Below are positions 34,645 through 47,500 of a DNA stretch of 64,000 nt, one piece after another. Each line of letters opens with the position of its first letter. The first letter of the stretch is position 1. The translations under genes and the position numbers were made by a program. The stretch comes from Gossypium raimondii (Eukaryota; Streptophyta; Magnoliopsida; Malvales; Malvaceae): positions 1 to 64,000 of the forward strand of contig NC_068572.1 of NCBI RefSeq assembly GCF_025698545.1. The letters are read 5' to 3'. The notes under the pieces were generated by a model that had not been told where the DNA came from, ran no database searches, and saw nothing but the letters and a program-made list of their open reading frames with translations.

Positions 34645-36116
34645 TGTTCGCTCCCTCTCTACAAATACTTGAAAATCTTGAATACAATGCAACAGAATAG
34701 CTGAGATCCAGAGAGAGCAAATAAGCCTACAATTTTGATTAAGCTCTAAAAACCTAAGATAGATTTTCAATCAAATTAATGAAGGAATGCAAACATTGAG
34801 ACTTGAGAGTAAGAGCAGGAGACATAATCCGTTGTTAGTACAGAGAGAAAAGAACATTAATAAACTTTGGTATGTATAAATCAATCAATTGTTTGTTCGT
34901 TCAATGTTAAAATGAAGGATCTTATTATTCTTACCAGATATGATAGTGTTAGCAATAATGATAGTGGTAGTAAATGAGAAATTGGCTGTCAGTTAGTTTG
35001 AAAATCTGGCAACTCTAAGTGGCAGTAACAGAGTCAGAGACTGGAAAGGAAGAGAATGAAATCCATCCAAGGCAAGGCAAGGCAGCTGAGCTGAGGAAAT
35101 CAAATGTGATGGATTGGAGCTGGCAGGATGAAGAGTCCAAAAGCTTTTTAGTCAATTCAAATGCCGAATGAGTGAGTTGTAGGGGTGAGCGAGTCGGTTA
35201 TTTGTATGTAACCGACTTAACTGACATTAACCTAAGATAACCAACCCGCCTTGGAGTGCCATATCCAACCTAACTGAACCGACTTAACTTCGGTTGGTTC
35301 GGTCAGTTAACCAACTTTTTTTCAGGATATAGCATTTTTTTACTGTACAATGTGAATTTTTATAGCAAATAAAAATTAGCTACTGGGAACCGAATATTTG
35401 GATATAAATTTTTAATTACAATACAATTACCAAGTTTATTGCTCTAACATTTATGTCAAAAATGAAATGCTGGAAAGTTTTGAGGAAAAATTCGCCCAGG
35501 AACTCAATAACAAGTAGCGGACGCCAAGAACTGAAGGACCATAACAGCACAAATAGGAAGTTGTATGTATATATAGCATCATCTGTGTCCGCAAATGGCT
35601 GAAATGGTTGCAATTAGATGATTTTCGAAATTAGAATAAATCAAATTTCATAAACAGAGTATGAATTAGTGAGGAGTTTTAATAAGAAAGAGTAACAACA
35701 AATTGAAGAAAAGTAACTAAACATAAGTTTAAAAAAATGAGAAGTTTTATTTATTTTAATCTATGAAAGCTTTGAAAACTTTTTTAAAAAAGATTACCAA
35801 CAAAAATTAAGTGGTAATCAATCACAAAGAACGCAAATAACAATCAATAATCACAAATGTCAATGAGGTTCAATCCTAAATCAAGAAATACCTTACTGAA
35901 TCTGAAAGAGGGAGGTCGAATGGTGAGGTGAGGTTCCCCGGCTTGTAGAATGAGGGAGGCTATACGGTGTGAGTCTGTGAGATGAACGACGGTTGGGCGG
36001 TCGGGGAGAACTAACGGAGGTGTCACCGCTTGAGAAGAAACTGGAAAAAAATGCTACTGAAACTGTCGTTTTGGGTGGGGTGGGGGATTTATATTTTCAT
36101 TTGGATTATATTATAA
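34645..36116. other. Upstream region of the minus-strand gene and transposon-like remnant
   Basis: 34,645-35,160 would hold the promoter and leader of the minus-strand gene; no clear TATA box was chosen. From about 35,175 the text 'TAGGGGTGAGCGAGTCGGTT' followed by repeated AACCGACTTAAC and GGTTGGTTCGG units resembles the ends of plant hAT-type elements, but I found no matching second end. 35,840-36,030 is GC-richer. It has a small minus frame of 60 aa that I cannot support as a gene. Confidence 0.35.
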
Positions 36117-36135
36117 TGATTCATGATTTATTGTT
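36117..36135. other. LINE target-site duplication (left copy)
   Basis: TGATTCATGATTTATTGTT at 36,117-36,135 recurs exactly at 41,895-41,913 and brackets the LINE. The last two T overlap the poly(T), so the duplication is 17-19 bp. Confidence 0.9.
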
Positions 36136-36512
36136 TTTTTTTTTTTTTGAAAAATAGTTACAGATTGGGCTGCATTATTGAATTCAAAAATGAAAAAACG
36201 AAACAGAACCAGTCCAGGCCCGGTTTGAGCCTTATCCTATCACCAAAACAAAATAATAAAAAATGAAAAAAAACTGAAACGTCAAAAGGCTACTACCATT
36301 AGATCCTAAAAAGCAGCATAATTGAACCTTCTGGAAGCCATTAATGCTGCTGTAAAATCTTTCCCAATCAGCATCAAAACTTTCAATCGTCTTGTTCTTT
36401 CACCTGCCAAAACTTCTTCAAGATGAAATCATACTCTCGAGGAAACCCATTGTTTTGTCATTGCTTTACCTGCTACCTCTCGGTTTACCCATTTCATTTT
36501 CATCCCTATCAT

Positions 36513-39500
36513 TCAATCCGATTCCCCCCCTCGATCCCTCCCACTCTGATCTTCTGCATATTCTGGGACTCCCTCAACCAGGTATAATATTCGTTTATCC
36601 CTCAACGTTGCTTTTGCTATCATATGCGCAAGGTTGTTTACTGCTCTTGGAACATGTTCAAATCTGCATTCCTGGAAACTTGATTGTAGCTTATAAATAT
36701 CACTGATGTAGGCACACACCTTTGATTTATCTGAGATATTAGATCTGCATTTCTTTATTATCGATAGTGAATCTCCTTCAATAATGATTTTTCTCCATTT
36801 CATTTCTTTACCTATTTTGATCGCTTTCCGGCTCGCGAGCGCCTCTGCCGCAAAAGTGGATGCCACCTGTTGGTAAATCATCGAGCATGAGAGTAAGACC
36901 TTGCCTTCGTTGTCTCTAGCCACAATTCCCGTAGCCGATTGTTTACTATTTCCGTCATATGTTGCATCAAAGTTTATCTTCACAATCTGGTCAGGTGGCT
37001 TCTTCCATTTGCTTGTAGATTTATAAGATTCTGCTTTACTTTTTTCTATCCCATCCAACTCTTGTATGTAGCTACTAACAAATCTACTTATTTTTTTTCC
37101 AGATTTGCTCACTTTATTATGCACTCTATTATTTCGGTCTCCCCAAATAGCCCATAATGTACAGCAAAACATCCTACACTGAGATTCCGAGTTCTTCACA
37201 AAAACTTCGGTGAGCCACTCTGCAAACTCCATCTGTTGTTCTTGCACCAAAGCATTACATGGCAATTCCTTCTATACTGATTTTGACACAGGACATTCGC
37301 GGAAATTGTGATTTATACTCTCTGAACCAACTCCACATCGTGGACACACTGTAGTGTTTATTAGCTTTTTCTGAAATAGATTAACTCGTGTAGCTAAAAA
37401 ATTCCACGATATCTTCTAGATTGTAATTTTGAGTTTTAAGGGAAGATTTAGCAACCATAATTTCCTGAAGAATTCATTGTAGCCTTCTTGTAAAGCATAA
37501 GCTCTAGGGTCATCCTCGATATTCTGTAATAGTTTATAGGAGCTACGAACTATGAATTCACCTGACGCGTCAGCACTCCAGACCCGGAAGTCATCATGGG
37601 GATCATTTGCCAATGGGATACCAATAATCTTCTCCGCTACATCCTCTGGAAAGGTAGAAATTATCAACTCTTCCTTCCATGTTCTGTTATTTTGATTGAT
37701 TACATCGGCAACTTTACAATCGTTCAAATTCGTGATTATAGCTAATAATCTGTTTCTTCCCACATCAGGGATCCAATTGTCGCGGCCAACTGTAATTAGT
37801 TCCCCCTGGCTACTCTCCAGCACATACCTTCCTTTAAAATACTCTTTGTAGCCCAAATACTTTTCCACGTATACGAAGCATTGTTCCCCAAATATGAATC
37901 TAGGAAATTATTATTCGGGAAATATTTTGCTTTTAAAACTTGAGCTAATAACGAATCTGGATAGGTCAAAATTCTCCAACCCTGTTTAGCTAATAAGGAG
38001 ACATTAAATTTAGCCAAATCTCTGAATCCCAAACCACCTTCTCTTTTAGACCGGCACAAGTATGTCCATTTACACCAATGAATTCCTTTTCTCCCATGAG
38101 CTTTTTGCCACAAGAACTTAGCAAAAATGCCTTCTAAATCTCTGCAAAAAGACTTCGGTAGCAAAAAACACGACATTGCATATGTTGGAATAGCCTGTAG
38201 GACCGACTTCATAAAAACTTCATTTCCTCCTTTCGACAACATTCTGGTGCTCCACCCATCGATTCTGCTGTAAATTTTCTCTTTGAGATATTAAAAAGAT
38301 CCCTTTTTCCGTCTGCCCACCACATTTGGAAGTCCTAGATATCTATCCATATTTGTTGATGTTCGAATCCCCATAATTACCGAGACTTCGTTCTTTTTAT
38401 CTTCTGTAGTCTTTGTACTGTAAAAGATAGTAGATTTGTTAAAATTGACTCATTGACCGGAACTTTTACCATATTCCTTCAAAATTTCTTTTAGCACCAT
38501 TGCCCCATTCCTGTTGCTTCCCCAAACAAAATACAATCATCTGCAAAGAGTAGATGTGTAATTTCTGGGCCTATTCTACTTGCCTTTGCTCATTTTAACA
38601 ACTTTTCCTTCGATGCCATTCTCATCAAGGCTGATAATCCCTCACTACACATCAAAAAGAGAAAATGGCTCAAAGGATCTCCCTGTCTCAAACCTCTTGT
38701 TGGCTTAAAGCTTCTCCCACAACTCCCATTAGTATTCACAACATAGGACGTAGTAAAAATGCATTTCATGACCAACTCTACCCATTCAATATCAAAACCC
38801 ATACATAACACGACTTCTTTTAAATAGCCCCATTCAACCCTATCATAGGCAAAATCTAAATGTATCGAGTTTAACAACCATATTTTCCCTATTATTTTTT
38901 ATCTAAATGTATGCAAAATCTCATAGGCAAGAAGCACATTATCTGTAATAAGCCTTCCTGGGACGAACACACTTTGAGCTGCATCAATACACCTACCAAT
39001 ACAAATTTGAAGTCGATTTGCAATTGTTTTCGCCACCACTTTATAAAGAACTGAACATAAACTGATAGGTCTAAAGTTTGCTAAGCTAGTTGGGTTAGGG
39101 ATTTTTGGAATCAGCACAATCTCTGTTTGATTGAAAGGACCAAAATTTTTACCTTCATTAAGAATACCCAGACAGAAATCAACAACTTCCTTGCCTACAA
39201 TGTACCAAAATTTCTAAAAGAATAATGCTGGAAAACCATCCCGACCTGGTACTTTTGTGGGACCCATTCCTTTCAAAGCTTCGTGAACTTCTTCTGCTGT
39301 AAATTTCTTCTTCAAGCCACTGTTCATATCAACCGAAATCTTACTATCGATACCTGTTAGAAGATGAGAAGGATCTCCTACTTCACTTGATGTAAATAAG
39401 TTCTGAAAGTACCTGGTAGCCACTTCATTAATCTCACTAGCTTCATTAGCCTCTCTCCCATCACCCATATCTAACTTTGAAATTGTATTAATTTTCCTCC

Positions 39501-40582
39501 GCATTGTGGCTAATCTATGAAAAAAAGCCGTATTTCGGTCTCCTGCCTTAAGCCAGTTTGCCCTTGCCCTTTGTTCCCAATAGAGCTCATCCTTCTCAAT
39601 CTCCATGTTTAAATGAATTATGGTATCGATCATTTCTCCAATGACTTCATCGCTCCTATCTTGCTCCATTAATAATTCAAGCTGTTTAGTAAGCTTTTTC
39701 TTCAAGCCTTCTCTTCGTTCTTTTATTAAATTTGCCCATACCCTTAAATCAATCTTTAATCTTTCGAGCTTATCAGAAATTGTGTCGACTCCTGACTCCC
39801 AAGAATCTCTAACTACTTCCTCAATTGTATCATCCATAATCCACCATGCCTCAAATTTGAATCTTTCATTGCCTTTATGATTGTCTCTACATTTTGTATT
39901 AACAAGAATTGGACAATGATCAGACATAGAATGAGTTAAATGCTTGATGATACCTGCTGTAAATAATAGCTTCCACTTGTTGTTTGCCACCCCCTATCAA
40001 GTCTCTCTTTAATATTCGTTTCCGATGAAATTCCCCTCTCCCAAGTAAACCAGACCCCTGAATAACCCACATCTTCAAGTAAACAATCTCCTAGAGTCTC
40101 TCTGAACGCCTCCATTCGACTCTCCTCCCTTGGTGCACCCCCGTGTTTTTCATAAGAAAAAAATATCTCATTAAAATCACTGCATACCATCTAGGGATGA
40201 CTCCTATCTTGTCCCAATTTCTTTGACAAATTCCATGTAGCACTTTTATCTTTAACATAGGGCGAACCATAAAACCTCGTGAATTTCCATTCAACTTCGA
40301 CATCAGCGTCACCTCTTTTTATCATAACATCAATATGGTTCTTGGCAAAACTTCAATTTCTCCTTTCCATGCCAAGCTTAATCCACCCCGCGTACCCTCA
40401 GCTTCAATGTCGATACCATTGTTGAAACCACATTGCCTTCTAGCTTTTTCCATACGATGTTTATCTAACTTTGTCTCCATTAAGAAGACCATTTGGGGAT
40501 TGTGTTGCTTTAAAAGAAAGCAAAGCCTCCTCACTGCCCGTGGACTCTGCAATCCACGAAGATTTCAGCTTATTATTTTCAT
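36513..40582 (-). pseudogene. LINE ORF2 (endonuclease, reverse transcriptase, RNase H), broken
   Basis: ORF2 starts at an ATG overlapping the ORF1 stop (ATGA, 40,582-40,579), but codon 6 is TGA. The endonuclease continues in pieces (40,552-40,322 with METKLDKHR; 40,190-39,936 with SDFNEI and WFTWERG; then 'SDHCPIL'). The RT region includes 'FRPISLCSVLYKV' and 'GLRQGDPLS' (38,590-38,877). The 'LLFADDCILFG' catalytic box lies near 38,530 in another frame. The motif normally read as 'DMSKAYDRVEW' is degenerate. A zf-RVT-type region (38,242-37,416) precedes RNase H (37,265-36,513). The RNase H has NFDATYDG, FAAEALA, EGDS and the 'VNNLAHMIAKATL' end. At least five frame breaks make it non-functional. 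Confidence 0.85.
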
Positions 40583-41829
40583 AACGCCCGGTCGGCTTGC
40601 CTATTGGCAGCCGCCGATCTTGATAAATTTTGTACCTCCGTTTGCTTCGCACTCTCCATCGTTCCTTCTGAGCAGGCGCTTTCACATACATCTACTTCAA
40701 CCATTTTCACTCTTTTAATTCCATCCCTTTCACCACTCCTCGGGCTGCCTTCTTCTGTGAACTTTCGCTTCCTCATTCTATTAGCATCTGCTACTTCTAC
40801 CTCTATGTCCATTGTTTTAATAATTTTCCAACTCCTTCTCTTTTCATGATTAATGTCTGTACACTTTTGTGCTTTGCTATTATCGATCTTCACGACCTCC
40901 GCTGTCCTAAATTTGTTTTTCTGCTGCTTCAACAAATCTTTCCCTCCCATCATCTCCATATTCTCCTGGATTTCTTTCAACTTCTGCTTCTTCTTATCAA
41001 ATTCTTTGGAACTTCCTATCAGCACTTCTTGACCTCCTATGTATGAGCTCTGAACCCCCGCAAACCTCCACATAGTACTAAATTGCAAACTTTTTTTCCC
41101 AACTTGTTTTGACTCTGCTTTTAAAGCCATTGAATAAGGTGGATCACTGCTGATTTTGCTGTTTCTTGCAGGTATTATTTGAGTACAATCTGTAAATCCA
41201 TGTCCCAATCTTCCACAACCAAAACAAAAAATTGGCAGATTCTCATATTTAAAAGGAACCCACATTTTTTTAACATTAATGCTTGAGACGAAGATACCTC
41301 GACGTAGTGGTTTTCGAACATCCAAACTAATTCTGAGTATGCAGCAAGTATCACTTATTTCAGATCTGATAACCCCCCCGAATGTGACACCAATTGCATG
41401 CATGAGATCCTTCTTATCAAACTCTAGTAGATGCGAATCAATTTTTATCCAGAACGGTGAAGAAGTCAAACTAATTTGATCTCTCTCCATCTCCTGACTT
41501 AATCTATTGAATAAAATAAGACTCTTACGGAACAGCCACGGTCTTCCTTCCAAAATTGACTTCAAATCTTCTTCCAATTCAAAAACTATCAAGTATAGAT
41601 TTTGCCTTACCCTCTGAATCTCAAACTTTTTCCTGGTCTTCCAAATACTCCTCATCTGTGCCCTAAAGCCTTCTTGATTGTATAGTTTTCCTGTCCAAAC
41701 TGTGCATATCAACGTTGATTTGGAATTTGGTACCACCTTTGACCCCTTAACCGTTAATTGAATAAGTTCATCTGCTAAAAGGGAGATCTCGTCCCTACCC
41801 TCTCTATCCTCACCACCACTTTCTTCCAT
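40579..41829 (-). CDS. LINE ORF1, DUF4283/zinc-knuckle RNA-binding protein (416 aa)
   Basis: This is an uninterrupted frame. The N-terminal DUF4283 domain (about residues 40-150) contains 'LEGRPWLFRKSLILFNR'. Next comes a region with 'PFWIKIDSHLLEFDKK', then 'PFKYENLPIFCFGCGRLGH' with a CCHC knuckle (C-x2-C-x4-H-x4-C, about residues 203-216). The C-terminal half is Lys/Glu-rich and disordered with 'RMRKRKFTEEGSPRSG'. In plant L1 elements this protein coats the element RNA. It is the only intact reading frame of the element, and its stop overlaps the ORF2 start. Confidence 0.9.
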   Translation of the reverse strand: MEESGGEDREGRDEISLLADELIQLTVKGSKVVPNSKSTLICTVWTGKLYNQEGFRAQMRSIWKTRKKFEIQRVRQNLYLIVFELEEDLKSILEGRPWLFRKSLILFNRLSQEMERDQISLTSSPFWIKIDSHLLEFDKKDLMHAIGVTFGGVIRSEISDTCCILRISLDVRKPLRRGIFVSSINVKKMWVPFKYENLPIFCFGCGRLGHGFTDCTQIIPARNSKISSDPPYSMALKAESKQVGKKSLQFSTMWRFAGVQSSYIGGQEVLIGSSKEFDKKKQKLKEIQENMEMMGGKDLLKQQKNKFRTAEVVKIDNSKAQKCTDINHEKRRSWKIIKTMDIEVEVADANRMRKRKFTEEGSPRSGERDGIKRVKMVEVDVCESACSEGTMESAKQTEVQNLSRSAAANRQADRAL

Positions 41830-41894
41830 CCTAAGCCGCAGAAGGTACTGCTTTCTCTAGGACACCACGAAGCGCTCTTGGGAGCACAGAGAAT

Positions 41895-41913
41895 TGATTC
41901 ATGATTTATTGTT
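41895..41913. other. LINE target-site duplication (right copy)
   Basis: Exact repeat of 36,117-36,135, directly after the LINE 5' end. Confidence 0.9.
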
Positions 41914-42605
41914 ATATCTATTTAATTTAGTTTAAATTGCTGGGTTTAGGTTTTTAAATTTAGAGTTAAATATATTTAATTTGTTGGGTTCTCATTTAAT
42001 TTTATTGGGCTGTATTAAATATAAATATTTGGCCTTGACCTATTATTGGGTTGGGTTAAGTATAAAATATAAATATATTTAAAATGTTTTTTTAACTATT
42101 AAGTCAATTGGTTGGATTATAGATTTTAATAATTGATAACCAAACTCTCAAACCAAATTAATTAAACTCAAAATTGATTAAATTAATTATAATCAAAAAT
42201 TGTTGTCCTCTAATTAATTGTCATTCCCACAAGCCCATTTAAAATTGTGGGAGGGAATTAGGGAATAATAATCAGTCTATTACTGTGATTTGATTTGACT
42301 GATGAGACCCTAGCATGGACCATCACCATACACAGTTTCTCATCCAGCCAATCCAATCTATATGCTACTAGAATGTTCTGCCGACCATGCACTATTTTAA
42401 TTGTATTAAATAATTAGTTATGAAAATTTTATTAAAATACTCCGCGACTGTACAATGGGTAAAAGACTCTGGTATAAGTTGCTGAATCCGAGTGATTTTG
42501 ATATTTTATTTGCTGGCTTGGTCATACGATAACCTCTGGACTAGTACTGTCTATAATGGTAGTGGTGTATATTGGAATGTATTCTTTGCGTCTTTTATTT
42601 GACAG
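41914..42605. other. AT-rich spacer
   Basis: No gene is seen. The short inverted pair ATTCCCAC/GTGGGAGGGAAT flanks 18 bp at about 42,222-42,258. The end of this stretch resembles an intron leading to the exon at 42,606 (TTTGACAG acceptor). Confidence 0.4.
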
Positions 42606-42774
42606 GCATGGAAGTGAAGAAAGTATTCCGGCGAAACACTTTTCTGGTCGCACGGATAACAAAGATGTAACTCGGGCTGGAATTGAGCTGACTAATGGTA
42701 CAGTCCCTACCATTTCAGGCATTAGTTCTGTTGGGGGTGTCATAAATGTGACTCCAATGCCGACTAGTTGTTAG
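42606..42774 (+). pseudogene. Orphan terminal exon of an unrecognised gene
   Basis: After a TTTATTTGACAG acceptor the frame reads RHGSEESIPAKHFSGRTDN and continues through 'RAGIELTNGTVPTISGIS' to 'TPMPTSC' and TAG. The composition is distinctly protein-like, and it is followed by a 3'-UTR-like stretch to about 43,040. No upstream exons are recognisable. The LINE insertion and AT-rich sequence occupy the space where they would be. It is probably the 3' remnant of a gene truncated by rearrangement. Family unknown. Confidence 0.45.
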
Positions 42775-44100
42775 GCAGAACTTTCAGTAGTGTTGGAAGG
42801 TTTGCAGTTTGACTGGTCTCTGGTATATGTTGACAAAGTCGCTGTAGTGAGCTTATTAAATGATCATGAGGCTTGCTCAAGTTAACTAGCCTTGGTGAGA
42901 GCTATTTCCTTTGTATAATATGACAGCTGATTAGATGGCGAAAGCGAGAATGAGAATTGATAATGGTACTCTTATCTATGCTCCTATGCATTAGGATGTT
43001 AAAAATAGCTTTGAGATAGATCTTTATAGTACTTCTTTTAGGAAGTAGATTTTAATTTAATGTAGAGTTATTCACTAATTCCATTAAAAATATTTATTAA
43101 TCATTTTAAAATTTGATTTTTTAAGTATTTTTTAGTTGACTCGTAATACTTAAACACTTAGTATTAATATCTATAATATATATATATTAAAATTTTGAGT
43201 TACTATCATTCATCAATCAAAATTTTAATTAAGTGATAATATCTATCCATCATTACACTTAAATATATATTTTTTTGAAGAGAAATTCATTCAATGAATA
43301 AGATTATACAATTCCGAGGAATAACAAACACACGTTGTACGCGCTAAAGGACAAGCTTCATCAACACAACAAAAGCTTCAAATTCAACATCAATAAAATA
43401 TTATGGCACGTTGATAATCGGTTCTGTCACAACTCAGGCACAACATATCAAAAGTGATTGCAAGCATTTAATACAATAAGGAAATCAACCTCAGATGGTC
43501 TAAATCAGCGAGTATGAATCAACAAAAGAACCAAGCATCTATCAAACTAGAGGAGAAGACGACAAAATCAACCCTAAAATTACTCACACAAGTAAGACTA
43601 TCGGTGGTGTTTCATAATTGATAAGTACCATCATCTTGTGAATACAATAAAAATACCGATAAAATATATCTATAAACTGAAAAGTGAGAAGAGGAATGAT
43701 GGGTATGGAGTGACAAAGGATTGATGGAAACGAGAAGATACCCACATATTTGCCGGTGAAGCTTAAAGAAGCTCTAATTGGGATGGATCAAATATTCCCG
43801 AGTAAGGGTGGGTTTGGATTGACAATTTAGTACGATGCGATGCGTTTAACTTACTTTTTGTCGCACGCTACAGTATCACTATAATATCTAATCTCACTGT
43901 CACAACTGTTTTATTAAAAACTCATCATCAAATCTCTTATTACTGTTTCTGTACGTCACTCTTTGCTCATGTTGAGCACCTTTCATTACCAAAAAAAAAA
44001 AGAAGAAAAAAAAAAACTACGCGGACGACCGCGGACCATCCATTCTTATTACTAGATGATTTATTAAATACTGAGCAACACCCATCTCGGTTAGGAGAGA
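42775..44100. other. Intergenic sequence with partial MITE
   Basis: 42,775-43,040 may be the 3' UTR of the orphan exon. 43,805-43,990 begins 'AAGGGTGGGTTTGGATTGAC' and continues 'GCGATGCGTTTAAC..TCGCACGCTACAGT'. This resembles a common cotton-type MITE end, but the matching right terminus (ACCCAAACCCACCC-like) is absent, so the element is truncated. An A-run follows at about 43,990-44,016. Confidence 0.45.
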
Positions 44101-44231
44101 CACCCAACATCAATAATAAAGTCTTCTCCTCCCTTCTCTGACCTCCCCGCCAACATCCCCCCCTCCCCCACCTTTCCTTTCTCTGTAAGTAACCAAGTAT
44201 CTTCTCATTTTACCTTTGTTTGTTTGTAAAG
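44100..44231 (+). promoter_or_regulatory. Leader (5'-UTR) exon of the TLC-domain gene
   Basis: The sequence is pyrimidine-rich ('TCTTCTCCTCCCTTCTCTGA', then a C/T-run). It ends TTTGTAAAG|GTAAGG at 44,231/44,232, a strong donor. The coding exon's acceptor CTACCAG/CAG is just before the ATG at 44,571. The 3' part of this exon and the following intron start are duplicated at 51,330-51,500. Confidence 0.55.
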
Positions 44232-44570
44232 GTAAGGCCGTCTCTGTCTGCTAGCAATTTGCATTGTGTGTTGCCTGCCTTTCTTTTTCATTTCAAAGTC
44301 TCTGTTACCGTTTTCATCTCTTTTATCGAAAAATTTTAAGGACATTGTTGGATATTTCTTTTTAATTTCCATTTTCTCATCCATTTCATATGCTTGTTGC
44401 CAAACCGTTGTTCAATTTACTTGGTTGAGTTACTAGTATGATGTTCTTATATATACCCTATGGTAATTATTAGTTTTGAACAGGACTTTGCAACTGTTGT
44501 TTTCTGATAGATAGGTTTGCACATGTCTTTGATTCAATTTCGTCTTACCCTGTCTTTCTCTACCAGCAGT

Positions 44571-47500
44571 ATGGCGGATTTGCCCTCCTTTTCAACTAAA
44601 GAATTTTATTGGCTAGCATCATGCTTTTGGGGCATCATCACCTGCAAACTGGTAAGTAGTCCAATATGCTTTTGCTTTCATCAACGACATTTTTGGTGGA
44701 TTGGAATTTTTTTCAGCTCTTTCTTCTTCGTAGATATCGGTCAAATTCAATGGCTTTAATTAATCTTCGTTTTCTTTTCCATCTTTTATAAATTCAATAC
44801 ACTCTAATCTTGGCACTCGGTAAAACATCCTCAGCCTTCTCTAGTTCGTGTTACTTAATTTTTTTTTCCCTAAATCTTGTTGATAGATTAGCTTCATAGG
44901 TAGCTTTTTTTTCTGGCAATGGTAATAGTTATGGTTGTATAAAATTGCTTAGAATCCTATTCGGCCAGTTTCTACCATTTGTTTTTATCCAGAATTTAGG
45001 AATAGGATTTGAAATTGGGAACTAAGAAAAAGAGAATGGCTGTGAATAGTACCTTAAAACAGAGAGGAAGAATAGGTTGGTTGAGAAAAAAATGGTTTGG
45101 CACCAACAATGATGCAACTAAATTGTGCCGACGCTCATAAAAGACCTGCCTTCCCGAGATTCTAACCTCAAATGAATCATAAAAAGGTTTGGGAAACTTA
45201 GGATAAGACAGCTTCACGCTGACCCCCAAAAGACCCTGGTAGTGGTTCCACTTTTGAACCTGTATCTTTGAATTTTGGGTCAAAGTTATCCATATCTACA
45301 TTTGCTGTCCATGCCCAAGTTGGAGTAGTTTATTAGGTTTGTTCTAAGTTGCCAAAGTTTGTGGACTATTTAGGGAAATTATCGAAATCGATTGAAGATT
45401 AGATTTAAACCACTTTATCTTAGGTTAATCTATTTAGGACTGCCTAGAACTGCAGTATTAGATTTGTCATCAGTATGATGGAATTCACATTTCACCTTTA
45501 GATTACAGAATGTATATATTTATCTAATTTCTGATACTCATATTCAGAGTTCAGACATTCTTACACTGGGAGTATTTGAACTTTCCAAACAAAAGAATCA
45601 TGCATTGGAAACATAATACAATTCTATCATTAAATATCATAAGTTGGCTTTAGCTTTAGAAGTAAATTGAGTAGCTGGATAATAATTTCTTTCTTTCTTT
45701 CTTTTTATATAGTAAAGGTAATTTCCTTCTCTTTTGGGTCTATTTGTTGGTATTTTTATAGTTGAAATGTTTTAGAGATTAATGGAATGTATGAGTTATA
45801 TGTCTTTTTTAACTACGTTACCAAGACTCTTCATTTTTTTCTAAAATATGATGATCTAAATATATGGAAAAACTTTAAAAGATTTAGTATATCCATGTTG
45901 GACGCATCCTTGTATTGCATCTGACACTAACCCTCGATTCTAAGTAACAGCCTTTTAATACTGTTTTTGAGATAGTCTCTCTCCCTCTATTTAAGTTCTA
46001 AATATGTTCGATATTATTCTTGCAGGTCTATGATATAACAGGTTTTATCAGCCCTTTTTGTTTCAAAGGATATGGAAAACTAAGTGATAAAGAAAAAATG
46101 GAATGGAACAATCGGTGCAATTTTGTCCTATGTTCTTTTCTTCTTTTCCCTTTTTCTTGTATAAAAATTTGTTCAAAATATAATCTACTTTCCTAAATTT
46201 CTTTGCAATATTGATCTAGATAGCCTTATTTTGTACAGGGGATTTTCAACTTTCCATGCTTTAATTGCAGCATGGGCTTCTCTCTACCTCCTACTATTCT
46301 CAGATCTTTTTGACGAGGATTCCAGTAATGACTTGATTGTTAATAGAAGCTCTGTTATATCGAACATGTTCTTAGGGGTAAGCTACAATTTTATCAATAT
46401 GTGAACTGATTGCCTGGTTTTATTCTTTTCCTTTGATTAACATAGCCTCGGAGTTCAAATAAGTCTATAAGATGCACTAATATTTGGACTATCAATTTCT
46501 ATAATTTAATGGTATGTGGTTTGTAAAATATGTTTAATGCTGCTTTACAATTTGCTAAACTTTGATAATGATGACTTTCTTTTCCTTCAATTTTGCCTGT
46601 AACTTGCTTGGTATTATTTGTTGATGGTTAACTTGAAACATATTTCTTATTGTTTTTTCCTAATCATTCTCTTGTACAGTTCTCTATTGGTTATTTTCTA
46701 TCAGACTTGGCAATGGTGTTTTGGCATTTCCCAGCTTTAGGAGGTCTGGAGTATGTAAGTAGAGAATCATGCCTGATGTTATTTATATTATTGTTTTGTA
46801 AGGTTATATTACTGCTCTGAATTGGTCCCAGTTCCCAGAAGCAAATTAATTTAAAGCATCTGCTTAACCAATAATTGTGTTTCTTCAAATAAGCTTTTGG
46901 TGTTTTGCTGCTCTCTCCTTGAAATATTGGATCAACTGACATGTTCGTTTTGAAATTGGATGCTTAGGATTTGTTTGGCCTAGATCTTTTATAAAAATCT
47001 GTTGTTCAAGTAGATCTCTTCTAGTGCTGTAGAAGATAAAATACTTAACGTAAACTATATAATAATATACATTTTTCTAATAAATGAAAAATATGAAAAA
47101 AAAAACCTAAACTTTATTAAACCAAGGGTTTTTTTTGATACAATATAAGAATGTGGCAACGAGGTCGGAGGCAGTTCACTCAATGGGCCGAGAATTGTAT
47201 GTGGTTTAGGGAGGAAAGATTGGAAGAAGTTTAGTTGAGAGAGAGAAGTGGTAGTAGATAGATTGGTCCCCTCTTGTTATGAGGTTTGAGGGGAGTAGTT
47301 AAGGGGAACACTTATAAGCCATGTGTCCTTGTTTTATTGGTGGGCTTGTTATTCAAAGTGGGTGCCTTATTAGGGTGGCTATGTGATTTGATGTAACAAG
47401 GATAAAGAGTAGTGACAACAGAGTGATTTAGCTTGGCATGACGTGGCCTTGGGCAGAGGGTGGTGATTGGCAGGGTTATTCTGTTTGGTGGAGTTTTCCC

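Larger units (their letters stand above)
36134..41894 (-). mobile_element. Full-length L1-type LINE (about 5.76 kb), inactive
   Basis: On the minus strand the element runs from 41,894 (5' end, 65 bp before ORF1) to a poly(A) tail seen as 15 T at 36,134-36,148, and it is flanked by a perfect 19-bp duplication. ORF1 encodes a DUF4283-type RNA-binding protein with a CCHC knuckle. ORF2 holds endonuclease, reverse transcriptase, a zf-RVT region and an RNase H domain, the usual order for plant L1 elements. ORF1 is intact, while ORF2 has stops and frameshifts. The perfect target duplication with a decayed ORF2 suggests a copy that was already defective, or is of moderate age. The old site lay in an AT-rich spacer. 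Confidence 0.9.

Noticed and set aside
39620-41046. Several plus-strand frames of 66-127 aa
   Set aside because: All are shadows of LINE ORF1/ORF2 on the opposite strand.
44996-45283. 95-aa minus-strand frame in TLC intron 1
   Set aside because: It lies inside an intron of an intact gene and has no recognisable motif. It resembles a generic repeat remnant.
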